Shown: positions 7,836 to 15,354 of the stretch, piece after piece
Position numbering within the stretch: position 1 is the stretch's first letter
Layout: each line of letters starts with the position of its first letter
From: JAJUFS01 sp964599565
GTDB lineage: Bacteria; Pseudomonadota; Gammaproteobacteria; Natronospirales; JAJUFS01
Direction of reading: 5' to 3'
DNA: 41,564 nt
NCBI GenBank assembly: GCA_964599565.1
Contig: CAZRFE010000013.1
Location: 1-41,564, forward strand
Notes under the pieces: model-generated
What the model was told of the DNA's origin: nothing
The model's input: only the letters and a program-made list of their open reading frames with translations
Databases searched by the model: none
Program-made: the position numbers and the translations under genes

Positions 7836-10574
7836 ATGAAGACATCCACAGCACTGCGACACCTCGCCATGCTCGTGCTTGCACTGCCGCTGTCTGCGGC
7901 TGCAGCCGAGAACGATCTCGACATCCCGCACACGCGCCACGTGCTGGACAACGGTCTCACCGTGATCGTGAGCGAGGATCACAAGGCGCCCATCGTTGCA
8001 GTCAACGTGTGGTACCACGTCGGCTCGAAGAACGAGAAGGAAGGGCGCACGGGCTTCGCGCACCTGTTCGAGCACCTGATGTTCAACGGCTCGGAGAATT
8101 ACAACGACGAATTCTTCGGTCCGTTCCAGTCCGTCGGCGCAACCGCGCAGAACGGCACGACGAACAACGACCGCACGAACTACTTCGAGAACGTGCCGAA
8201 GAACGCACTCGACATGACGCTGTGGATGGAATCCGACCGCATGGGCCACCTGCTCGGCGCGATCGACCAGGCGAAGCTCGACGAGCAGCGCGGCGTCGTG
8301 CAGAACGAGAAACGCCAGGGCGAGAACCGTCCGTACGGCCAGCTGTGGACCACGCTGCTCGAAAACAGCTTCCCGGAGGGTCATCCGTACTCGTGGCCGG
8401 TGATCGGCTACATGGAAGATCTGGACGCGGCATCGCTCGAGGACGTCAAGCAGTGGTTCCGCGACTACTACGGTGCGGCGAACGCGGTGATCGCGATCGT
8501 CGGCGACGTGAACACCGATGAGGTGCTGAAGAAGGTCGAACACTACTTCGGCGACATTCCGGCGGGCCCGCCGGTTTCGCGCACCGATGCATGGATCGCG
8601 AAGCGCGATGACTCCCGCCGCATCCTGATGCAGGACCGCGTGCCGCAGGCGCTGATCCTGAAATCCTGGAACGTCCCGGCGCGCGGCAGCCTTGAAGCCG
8701 ATCTTCTCGAACTCGCCGCCAGCGTCATCGGGCGCGGCAAGAATTCGCGTCTCTACCAGCGCCTCGTGATCGACGAAAAGCTCGCAACGGATGTCGACGC
8801 CGTCGTCTATTCCTTCGAGATCGCCGGCATCTTCGAGATGGACGCGACGCTCGCACAGGGCGCGGATGCAGCGAAGGTCGAGCGCATCATGAACGAGGAA
8901 CTCGCGAAGTTCCTGCGCGAGGGTCCGACCGCGGATGAGCTCAGGCGCGTGCGCTCCGCACGCCGTGCAGCGTTCCTGCGCGATCTCGAACGCGTCGACG
9001 GCTTCGGCGGCAAGTCCGACATTCTCGCCTCGTCCGAGGTGTATCTCGGCGATTCCGCTGCCTACAAGGAAAAGTTCGCACGCTTCGAGAAGGCCACGCC
9101 CGCACAGGTGCGCGACATTGCGCGGCAATGGCTCTCGAGCGGCGATCTCGTCATCGAGTACCAGCCGTACCCGGATTATTCCGTCGCAACGACCGGCGCC
9201 GATCGCAGCAAGCTGCCGGATGCCGGTCCGGCACCGGTCGTCGAGTTCCCCGCCATCGAGACCGCGGAACTGTCGAACGGTCTTTCGATCATGCTCGCGC
9301 ATCGCGACGACGTGCCCGTGGTCGAGATGTCGCTTGAGATCGATGCGGGCTATGCATCGGATCGCGGCGTGAAGTCCGGCACCGCAGCGCTTGCGATGGA
9401 CATGCTCGATGAAGGCACCGAGGACATGAACGCACTCGAGATCAGCGAGGAACTCGCGCTGCTCGGTGCAGAACTCGCGGCAGGCTCGAACCTCGACATG
9501 TCGTTCGTCGTGCTGTCCGCGCTGCGCAATCGCCTTGATGCATCCCTGGAGCTGTTCGCGGATGTGGCGCTTGAGCCTGCGTTCGCGGCGGCGGACCTTG
9601 AGCGCCTGAAGAAGGGACAGATCGCGCGCATCCGGCAGGAGAAGACGCAACCGCTGCAGATGGGACTGCGCGTGTTCCCGGAACTCGTGTACGGCGAAGG
9701 CCATGCCTACGCGCTGCCGTTCACCGGCTCGGGTTACGAGGACGATGTCGCGGCCATCACGCGCGAGGACCTGCGCACGTTCCACGACACCTGGTTCAAG
9801 CCGAACAACGCGACGCTCGTCGTCGCGGGCGACGTGACGATGGCGGAGCTGAAACCGAAGCTCGAGAAACTCTTCGGCGGCTGGCGTGCAGGCGACGTTC
9901 CGCAGAAGTCGATCGCGGAAGCTGCGTTGCCGAAGAAGTCGGTCGTCTACATTGTCGATCGTCCGCAGTCGCTGCAGAGCATGATCATCGCCGGCCATCT
10001 CGTGCCGCCGAAGGACAATGCGCGCGAGATCGCATTCGATGCGGCGAACAGCGTGCTCGGCGGCAGCTTCACCGCACGCGTGAACATGAACCTGCGCGAA
10101 GACAAGCACTGGGCGTATGGCGCGTACAGCGTGCTGCCGGATGCGCGCGGCCAGCGCCCGCTGTTCCTCTACGCGCCCGTGCAGACGGACAAGACGAAGG
10201 AATCGCTCGCGGAGCTTGACCGCGAGTTCCGCGGCATTGCCGGCAAGCAACCGGCGACAGCCGTCGAGCTGCAGCGCGTGAAGGACGAATCCGTGAAGAC
10301 GTTGCCGGGCCGCTGGGAGACGACGAAAGCGGTGATGGGTTCGATGGCGGACATCGTGCGTTTCGGTCTTGATCTCGATTACTGGAACCGCTACCCCGAG
10401 CGCGTGCGCGCACTCGATCTCGCCGCGGTCAACGACGTCGCGCAGGACTACCTGCATCCCTCGCAGATGGTGTGGGTCGTCGTCGGCGATCGCGCGAAGA
10501 TCGAGCAGGGCATACGCGAACTGAAGCTCGGCGAGATCCGCTTCATCGACGCCGACGGCAATCCGGTCGAGTGA
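7836..10574 (+). CDS. M16 family zinc metallopeptidase, exported, two M16 units
   Basis: A 912-residue pitrilysin-family protease. A signal peptide (about residues 1-25, ending SAAAAEN) directs it to the periplasm or beyond. The first half carries the inverted zinc motif HxxEH as H76-LF-E79-H80, with the distal Glu expected in the segment QRGVVQNEKRQ. The second half (from about residue 470, VVEFPAIETAELSNGLSIML) repeats the M16 fold but lacks HxxEH, as usual for single-chain M16B enzymes. ATG 7836 is preferred over GTG 7833 because AAGGAG lies 7 nt upstream. The gene starts 19 bp after der. The substrate is unknown; peptide or protein turnover in the envelope is the family role. It is not present at this site in E. 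coli. Confidence 0.9.
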   Translation: MKTSTALRHLAMLVLALPLSAAAAENDLDIPHTRHVLDNGLTVIVSEDHKAPIVAVNVWYHVGSKNEKEGRTGFAHLFEHLMFNGSENYNDEFFGPFQSVGATAQNGTTNNDRTNYFENVPKNALDMTLWMESDRMGHLLGAIDQAKLDEQRGVVQNEKRQGENRPYGQLWTTLLENSFPEGHPYSWPVIGYMEDLDAASLEDVKQWFRDYYGAANAVIAIVGDVNTDEVLKKVEHYFGDIPAGPPVSRTDAWIAKRDDSRRILMQDRVPQALILKSWNVPARGSLEADLLELAASVIGRGKNSRLYQRLVIDEKLATDVDAVVYSFEIAGIFEMDATLAQGADAAKVERIMNEELAKFLREGPTADELRRVRSARRAAFLRDLERVDGFGGKSDILASSEVYLGDSAAYKEKFARFEKATPAQVRDIARQWLSSGDLVIEYQPYPDYSVATTGADRSKLPDAGPAPVVEFPAIETAELSNGLSIMLAHRDDVPVVEMSLEIDAGYASDRGVKSGTAALAMDMLDEGTEDMNALEISEELALLGAELAAGSNLDMSFVVLSALRNRLDASLELFADVALEPAFAAADLERLKKGQIARIRQEKTQPLQMGLRVFPELVYGEGHAYALPFTGSGYEDDVAAITREDLRTFHDTWFKPNNATLVVAGDVTMAELKPKLEKLFGGWRAGDVPQKSIAEAALPKKSVVYIVDRPQSLQSMIIAGHLVPPKDNAREIAFDAANSVLGGSFTARVNMNLREDKHWAYGAYSVLPDARGQRPLFLYAPVQTDKTKESLAELDREFRGIAGKQPATAVELQRVKDESVKTLPGRWETTKAVMGSMADIVRFGLDLDYWNRYPERVRALDLAAVNDVAQDYLHPSQMVWVVVGDRAKIEQGIRELKLGEIRFIDADGNPVE

Positions 10575-11179
10575 TCGCGCCCGCGGAAGTGACCGGTTTC
10601 TGGTTCGGCGGCGTCAGTGAAGACGCCGCCGGGCTGGAGACGGCGTTTCGCCGCTGGTTCCAGGGCGGCGATGCGCTCGATGCCGAAATCCGCGAACGTT
10701 TCGGCGATGCCGTCGAGCTTGCGCTCGATGGCGGGTTCGCGGAATGGGAGGGCGAGGCGCGCACGCGGCTTGCGCTGATTCTTCTTCTTGACCAGTTTCC
10801 GCGCAACATCTTCCGCCACACCGCGAAGGCATTCGCGGGCGATGCACGCGCATTGCGCCTTTCGCGCGAGACGGTATCGCGTGGCGAGGATCGCGAGCTT
10901 GCGCCGCTCGAACGCTTTTTCCTCCTGATGCCCTGCCAGCATGCCGAAGACCGCGGCGTGCAGGAAAACGGCGTGCGCCTGTTCGCAGCACTTGTTGAAG
11001 ATGCAGAACAGGGACCTGCGATGAAAATCCTGCAGTCCGGACTCGATTACGCGCGCAAGCATCGCGACATCATCGAAAGGTTCGGGCGCTTTCCGTACCG
11101 CAACGACGTGCTCGGCCGCACGACGACCGCAGAGGAAGCGCGCTGGCTGGACGAGTCGCCCGAACGCTTCGGACAGTAA
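10571..11179 (+). CDS. DUF924 family protein
   Basis: A 202-residue protein of the DUF924 family, an all-helical TPR-like fold of unknown biochemical role. Visible family features are TGFWFGGVSEDAAGLE at the N-terminus, the central LALILLLDQFPRNIFRHTAKAF block, FFLLMPCQHAEDRGVQE, and the C-terminal ARKHRDIIERFGRFPYRN with LGRTTTAEE. The GTG at 10571 overlaps the M16 stop (GTGA), so translation is probably coupled to the peptidase. The start is chosen because the conserved region begins directly after it. No enzymatic function should be assigned. Confidence 0.85.
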   Translation: MIAPAEVTGFWFGGVSEDAAGLETAFRRWFQGGDALDAEIRERFGDAVELALDGGFAEWEGEARTRLALILLLDQFPRNIFRHTAKAFAGDARALRLSRETVSRGEDRELAPLERFFLLMPCQHAEDRGVQENGVRLFAALVEDAEQGPAMKILQSGLDYARKHRDIIERFGRFPYRNDVLGRTTTAEEARWLDESPERFGQ

Positions 11180-11195
11180 TCAAGAGTGTCTGCGC

Positions 11196-11204
11196 TGTTA
11201 GACT
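11196..11204 (+). promoter_or_regulatory. Candidate extended -10 promoter upstream of the serine acyltransferase gene
   Basis: TG at 11196-11197, one spacer base and TAGACT at 11199-11204 form an extended -10 element, 31 bp before the ATG at 11236. No convincing -35 is seen. The gap of 56 bp after the DUF924 gene would allow a separate promoter. Confidence 0.3.
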
Positions 11205-11235
11205 GCGTGTTGCGATCGAACCGGATGTTGAATCG

Positions 11236-12351
11236 ATGAGCCGAGCAAGAAAGATTCTCACGCTGCCGCAGCCGCTGAAGATGTTTCGCGGCGGCGTGCT
11301 TCCCGAAGTCCAGCTTGCCTACGAAACCTGGGGTGAGCCGAGCGCCGCAGGCGACAACCATGTCGTGATCTTCACCGGGCTGTCACCGGATGCGCATGCC
11401 GCATCGTCGCCCGAAGAACCGGAGGCCGGATGGTGGGAAGCGATGGTCGGCGACGGCAAGCCTGTCGATTCCCGCCGCTTTCACATCATCTGCTTCAATT
11501 CCATCGGCAGCTGCTTCGGCAGTACCGGTCCTGCATCCGTGAACCCGGCGAGCGGCAAGCGCTGGGCGGTCGACTTCCCGTTGCTCAGCATCGAGGACAC
11601 CGCGCACGCAGCGGCGGTTGCGCTGGACATGCTCGGCATCAGGCGCCTGAAGGCCGTCATCGGGCCGTCGATGGGTGGCATGACCGCGCTCGCGTTTTCG
11701 CTGCTTCATCCCGCGCGCGTTGAAAATCTCGTCAGCATTTCATCCGCAATGGCCGCCGAACCTTACGCGATCGCCGTGCGTTCGCTGCAGCGCGAACTGA
11801 TCCGTTCCGACGCCGCGTGGCAGGACGGGCATTACGCGGCGGATGCGCAGCCCGTCGCGGGCATGCGGCTTGCGCGCAAGCTCGGCATGACGACCTACCG
11901 TTCCGCCGCTGAATGGCGCGAGCGTTTCGCGCGGCAGCGCATCGCGGTGCCGGCGGGTGAAGACAAGCCCGGCCATCCCGCGTTTCCGCTGGAATTCGAG
12001 GTGGAAGGTTACCTGCAGGCGGCGGCGGACCGTTTCGTCGGCGGCTTTGATGCCAACTGCTACCAGTATCTTTCGCACGCCATGGATCTCTTCGATGCGG
12101 CAGCGCACGGTGACGGCGATCCCGTGCGTGCGTTCGCGAAACTCGAGCTTGCAAGCGCGCTGGTTGTCGGCGTTGAAACGGATGCGCTGTTTCCCGTGCA
12201 CCAGCAGCTTGAACTTGCCGGCATGTTGCGGCGAAGCGGCGCACGCGTGCGCTTCGAGCGGCTGCCGTCGATCCAGGGGCACGATGCGTTCCTGGTCGAC
12301 ACCGAACGCTTTGCGCCGCTTGTCGGCGACTATCTCTCGGGTCTCGCGTGA
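11236..12351 (+). CDS. MetX-family acyltransferase, probably serine O-succinyltransferase (CysXS type)
   Basis: A 371-residue alpha/beta-hydrolase acyltransferase. The nucleophile elbow is GPSMGGMTA. The catalytic Asp is expected in VETDALFPV and the catalytic His in IQGHDAFLVD. The oxyanion/substrate region reads NSIGSCFGSTGPAS. Homoserine acetyltransferases usually have a Gly-Gly-Cys version there. NSIGSC, GWWEAMVG and MRLARKLGMTTYRSAAEW match what I recall of the serine O-succinyltransferases from Xanthomonadales. These activate serine for cysteine synthesis. The neighbour 15 bp downstream is a cysteine dioxygenase, which favours a serine/cysteine role over a methionine role. Homoserine O-acetyltransferase (metX) remains the alternative; the enzyme family is certain, the substrate is inferred. 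Confidence 0.8.
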   Translation: MSRARKILTLPQPLKMFRGGVLPEVQLAYETWGEPSAAGDNHVVIFTGLSPDAHAASSPEEPEAGWWEAMVGDGKPVDSRRFHIICFNSIGSCFGSTGPASVNPASGKRWAVDFPLLSIEDTAHAAAVALDMLGIRRLKAVIGPSMGGMTALAFSLLHPARVENLVSISSAMAAEPYAIAVRSLQRELIRSDAAWQDGHYAADAQPVAGMRLARKLGMTTYRSAAEWRERFARQRIAVPAGEDKPGHPAFPLEFEVEGYLQAAADRFVGGFDANCYQYLSHAMDLFDAAAHGDGDPVRAFAKLELASALVVGVETDALFPVHQQLELAGMLRRSGARVRFERLPSIQGHDAFLVDTERFAPLVGDYLSGLA

Positions 12352-12366
12352 CCCGGCAGGGTTGGC

Positions 12367-12981
12367 GTGACAGAATCGGCTGGGAAATACAGGACGGCAG
12401 ATCACATGCAGTTTCATGAATTCCGGGGCGCGGAGCGCCTGATCGAAAACATCGACGCTGCCGTGCAGGCGGCGAGCGAACAGGAAATCACGGCGCGCAT
12501 CAAGCACAGCCTGTGCGCACTGATTCGCGCCGGCGATCTTGAAATGCCGGCCTGCGTGAAACAGCCGGCGTCCGATCACTACGCACGCCGCCTCCTGTAT
12601 CGCAGCGATGCACATGGTTACTCGATGGTCGCGATGACGTGGGGCCCGGGGCAGGGCACCGCGCTGCACGATCACGCAGGGCTGTGGTGCGTGGAAGCCG
12701 TGTGTCTTGGCACCATCAAGGTCGAGCAGTACGAACTTGCGGAGCGCGACGGCGAGCGCATGCGCTTCACGAAGGAAGATCACATTCGCGCAAGCGTCGG
12801 CACCGCCGGCTGTCTCATTCCGCCGCACGAATACCACACCATCGCGAACGTCTCCGATGAAGATTGCGCGGTGACGCTGCACATCTACGGCGGCGACATG
12901 GAATGCTGCAACGTCTTCGAACCCGAGGGCGAGGGGTGGTTCAGGAAGGTGAAGAAGAATCTTGTCTTTGATGCGGCCTGA
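12367..12981 (+). CDS. Cysteine dioxygenase family protein (cupin thiol dioxygenase)
   Basis: A mononuclear non-haem iron cupin that probably oxidises cysteine to cysteine sulfinate. The iron ligands expected from CDO are H101 and H103 (GTALHDHAGLWC) and H157 (IPPHEYHTIAN). TLHIYGGD supplies the conserved second-shell His172 and Tyr174. Cys108 sits seven residues after the first iron ligand, the same spacing as the Tyr-crosslinked Cys93 of mammalian CDO. The listed start is GTG 12367; ATG 12406 (residue 14) with AGGA 11 nt upstream is a good alternative. The gene follows the serine acyltransferase by 15 bp and is closed by a strong terminator. A related 3-mercaptopropionate dioxygenase activity cannot be excluded. 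Confidence 0.85.
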   Translation: MTESAGKYRTADHMQFHEFRGAERLIENIDAAVQAASEQEITARIKHSLCALIRAGDLEMPACVKQPASDHYARRLLYRSDAHGYSMVAMTWGPGQGTALHDHAGLWCVEAVCLGTIKVEQYELAERDGERMRFTKEDHIRASVGTAGCLIPPHEYHTIANVSDEDCAVTLHIYGGDMECCNVFEPEGEGWFRKVKKNLVFDAA

Positions 12982-13001
12982 CGGATACCAGCTGCTCGAA
13001 A

Positions 13002-13029
13002 AAAAAGCCGGGATGATTCCCGGCTTTTT
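13002..13029. terminator. Bidirectional intrinsic terminator between cysteine dioxygenase and M23 peptidase genes
   Basis: A perfect 12-bp stem (13002-13013 with 13018-13029), core AGCCGGGA/TCCCGGCT, has a TGAT loop and is flanked by an A-run on one side and a T-run on the other. It can stop transcription from both converging genes. Confidence 0.92.
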
Positions 13030-13048
13030 CCTTTCCGCCCGCTGCGCG

Positions 13049-13876
13049 TCACTTGTTGCCTGCCGCGGCTTCCACGAACAGCCACGGATCCACCCGCACG
13101 TCGTTCAGCGACACGCTCCAGTGCAGGTGCGGCCCCGTGACGCGGCCCGTCGCGCCGACCTTGCCGATTTCCTGTCCCTGCTCGATCACATCGCCCGGCG
13201 CGACGCTGATCTCGCTCATGTGGCAATACATCGTCACCAGTCCCTGGCCGTGATCGAGAAACACGGTGTTGCCGTTGAAGAAGAAACTGCCGGTATCGAG
13301 CACGATGGCGCGCGCGGGCGCGCGGATCGGCGTGCCCATCACTGCGGCAAGATCAATCCCGGAATGCGGTGCGCGCGGTTCGTTGTTGTAGAAGCGGCGC
13401 AGGCCGAATGCGCTTGATTGCGGCGCCTCGACGGGCAGGATGAACTGCGTCGCCGGCTCGGCGATCGGACTGAAGTTCGCAAGCGACTTGTCCTGGCGCA
13501 CGCGCTCGGCCTGGATGCGTTCGAGATCCTTTGCGTACGGGTTCACCATGCGATCGTTCTTGAGCGTGAGGTACTGGCTTTCGTATTCGCGATCCTTCAC
13601 CTCGAATGCGACGTCGTTCTCGCCGACGCGAAGCGTCTGTGTGCCGGGCAGCGTGCCAAGCGGCAGGCCGACGACGGCGCGCCAGCGGTCATCGCTTTCG
13701 ACGACCATCACGCTGCGATCCTTGAACACCGCCTGCGGACGCGGCGCGCTCGCCGGACCGAGATCGACGATGGCAACACCGCCGGGCACGGACAGCTCGC
13801 GTGGCAGTTCCGCGGCGAAGGATGGCGCCGCGAACGGCAGCCATATCGAGAGCAACAGCAGCGGTGTACGAATCAC
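13049..13876 (-). CDS. M23 family peptidase (LytM-domain murein hydrolase), exported
   Basis: A 275-residue secreted protein with an N-terminal signal peptide (about 1-22, ending PSFAAE), a beta-rich N-terminal region (about 25-110), and a C-terminal LytM/M23 domain. The zinc and catalytic residues are present: H171 and D175 in PHSGIDLA, H219 in TMYCHM, and H250 with H252 in GPHLHWS. This full set predicts an active endopeptidase that cleaves peptidoglycan cross-links, rather than a degenerate EnvC/NlpD-type activator. Its start overlaps the xseA stop by 4 nt (ATGA), so it is translated from the xseA transcript. Confidence 0.93.
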   Translation of the reverse strand: MIRTPLLLLSIWLPFAAPSFAAELPRELSVPGGVAIVDLGPASAPRPQAVFKDRSVMVVESDDRWRAVVGLPLGTLPGTQTLRVGENDVAFEVKDREYESQYLTLKNDRMVNPYAKDLERIQAERVRQDKSLANFSPIAEPATQFILPVEAPQSSAFGLRRFYNNEPRAPHSGIDLAAVMGTPIRAPARAIVLDTGSFFFNGNTVFLDHGQGLVTMYCHMSEISVAPGDVIEQGQEIGKVGATGRVTGPHLHWSVSLNDVRVDPWLFVEAAAGNK

Positions 13877-15225
13877 GTCTTCTTCTCCTTCACGCGCAGC
13901 ACGCGCGCGGTGAATTCGCCATCCTGCAGGCGGGCAGCGATGTCCTGGTTTTCATGAATGTCGCGAACATGCGTGAGCACGCGTCCGTTCGCATCCGCGA
14001 CGATCGCGTAGCCGCGGCCGAGCGTGGCAAGCGGGCTCACGGCATTGAGCGCGCGGCTGGCCGCACCGAGTGCATGCTGCCGCGCGGCGAGCATTTCGCT
14101 GCCCGCGCGTTCGAGCCGCCGCGCGAGCGCTGCATGGCGCTCACGCAAGCCTGCAACGCGGTGGAGCGGCGAGCGTTCGCGCAGCCGGCCGGCCATCACG
14201 TTCACGGCGTGCGCGCGATGGCGAAGATCCGTCCTGAGCGCCCGAGTTGCGCGCAGCTCGAGCTCATCAAGCCGCTGCGCCTGCTGGCGAAGTTTCTGTC
14301 CGGGATGCTGCTGCTGCAGGCGGCCGAGCAGCCAGCCATGCCGCTCGCGCTCGCGTGCGAGGCGCCGCTGCATGACCTGCGCCATGCGATCCGCAAGCCG
14401 TTGCGTGCCTCGCAGCCAGTCCGTGATGTCCGGTGCAACGAGTTCGGCGGCCGCGGTCGGTGTCGGGGCGCGCACGTCGGCAACGAAATCCGCGATGGAA
14501 AAATCCACTTCATGCCCCACGCCGCAGACCACGGGTACGGGCGATGCCGCGATCGTGCGGGCTACCGCTTCATCATTGAACGCCATGAGATCTTCAAGCG
14601 AGCCGCCACCGCGCGCGAGGATGAGCACATCGCACTCGGCGCGCCTTGCCGCTGCCTGCAGCGCGCGCACGAGTTGCGCGGGCGCATCCGCGCCCTGCAC
14701 CTGCGAGGGATAGACGATGACGCGAGCGAGCGGATGGCGCCGCCGGAGCGTTGAGAGAATGTCGCGGATCGCCGCGCCCGAGGGCGAGGTGATGACGCCG
14801 ATGGCGCGCGGCAGGGAGGGCAGTGCGCGCTTGCGCGATGCGTCAAAGAGACCTTCCGCCTCAAGTCGTGCTTTCAGTTCCTCGAAGGCGCGCTGCAGTG
14901 CGCCGTGGCCAGCCTCTTCCATGTGCTCGACGAGCAGCTGGTACTCGCCGCGCGCCTCGTACACGCTGATCCGCGCCCGCACGAGCACCCTGGTGCCGTT
15001 TGCGGGCTTGAAACGCAACAGCATGTTGCGATTGCGAAACATCGCGCAGCGCACCTGCGCCTGCGCGTCCTTCAGCGAAAAATAGAGGTGGCCGGAGCCA
15101 GGGCGAGCGAGATTGGAAATTTCGCCTTCCACCCAGATTGCCGGGAAGCCGTGCTCCAGCGCGTGCCGGATCTCGGCGTTGAGCTGCGAGGGCGTGAGAA
15201 TGAGGCGTTCACCGGCGGGATTCAT
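13873..15225 (-). CDS. xseA: Exodeoxyribonuclease VII large subunit
   Basis: The large catalytic subunit of ExoVII, which degrades single-stranded DNA bidirectionally into oligonucleotides. The N-terminal OB-fold (about residues 20-105) is shown by IWVEGEISNLARPGSGHLYF and VRCAMFRNRNMLLRF. The central exonuclease domain has RPIGVITSPSGAAIRDIL-like sequence (here RAIGVITSPSGAAIRDIL), ILARGGGSLEDLMAFND and VCGVGHEVDFSIADFVAD. A long coiled-coil C-terminal half follows. The ATG at 15225 gives 450 residues and the expected opening LTPSQLNAEIRHALEHGF; the upstream open extension overlaps the guaB leader and is not family-like. The small subunit xseB is not in the window. It is divergent from guaB, as in E. 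coli. Confidence 0.96.
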   Translation of the reverse strand: MNPAGERLILTPSQLNAEIRHALEHGFPAIWVEGEISNLARPGSGHLYFSLKDAQAQVRCAMFRNRNMLLRFKPANGTRVLVRARISVYEARGEYQLLVEHMEEAGHGALQRAFEELKARLEAEGLFDASRKRALPSLPRAIGVITSPSGAAIRDILSTLRRRHPLARVIVYPSQVQGADAPAQLVRALQAAARRAECDVLILARGGGSLEDLMAFNDEAVARTIAASPVPVVCGVGHEVDFSIADFVADVRAPTPTAAAELVAPDITDWLRGTQRLADRMAQVMQRRLARERERHGWLLGRLQQQHPGQKLRQQAQRLDELELRATRALRTDLRHRAHAVNVMAGRLRERSPLHRVAGLRERHAALARRLERAGSEMLAARQHALGAASRALNAVSPLATLGRGYAIVADANGRVLTHVRDIHENQDIAARLQDGEFTARVLRVKEKKT

Positions 15226-15291
15226 GACGAGGGAGTGTAGCGGCGCGGCTGCGGCGTTGAAACCGCCGCCCATTTCCGGGGAGACCCGGCG

Positions 15292-15320
15292 TTTACGCGA
15301 AATGTCCGCATCCGTATAAT
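15292..15320 (+). promoter_or_regulatory. Sigma70-type promoter of guaB-guaA
   Basis: TTTACG (15292-15297, 4/6 of the -35 consensus), a 17-bp spacer and a perfect TATAAT (15315-15320). The predicted transcription start near 15327 leaves a short leader before the guaB ATG at 15355. It lies in the divergent xseA-guaB interval. Confidence 0.75.
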
Positions 15321-15354
15321 TGACCGATTAACTCCAAAGCACAGGTTCGGGCCC

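Noticed and set aside
7788..10457. Minus-strand open frame of 889 codons opposite the M16 peptidase gene
   Set aside because: An antisense shadow of a gene with a clear HxxEH motif and signal peptide; the translation shows no family features.
11236..12351. Naming this gene metX (homoserine O-acetyltransferase) outright
   Set aside because: The NSIGSC and GPSMGGMTA region and the cysteine dioxygenase neighbour point to serine as substrate. The family is certain but the substrate is not, so no symbol is given.
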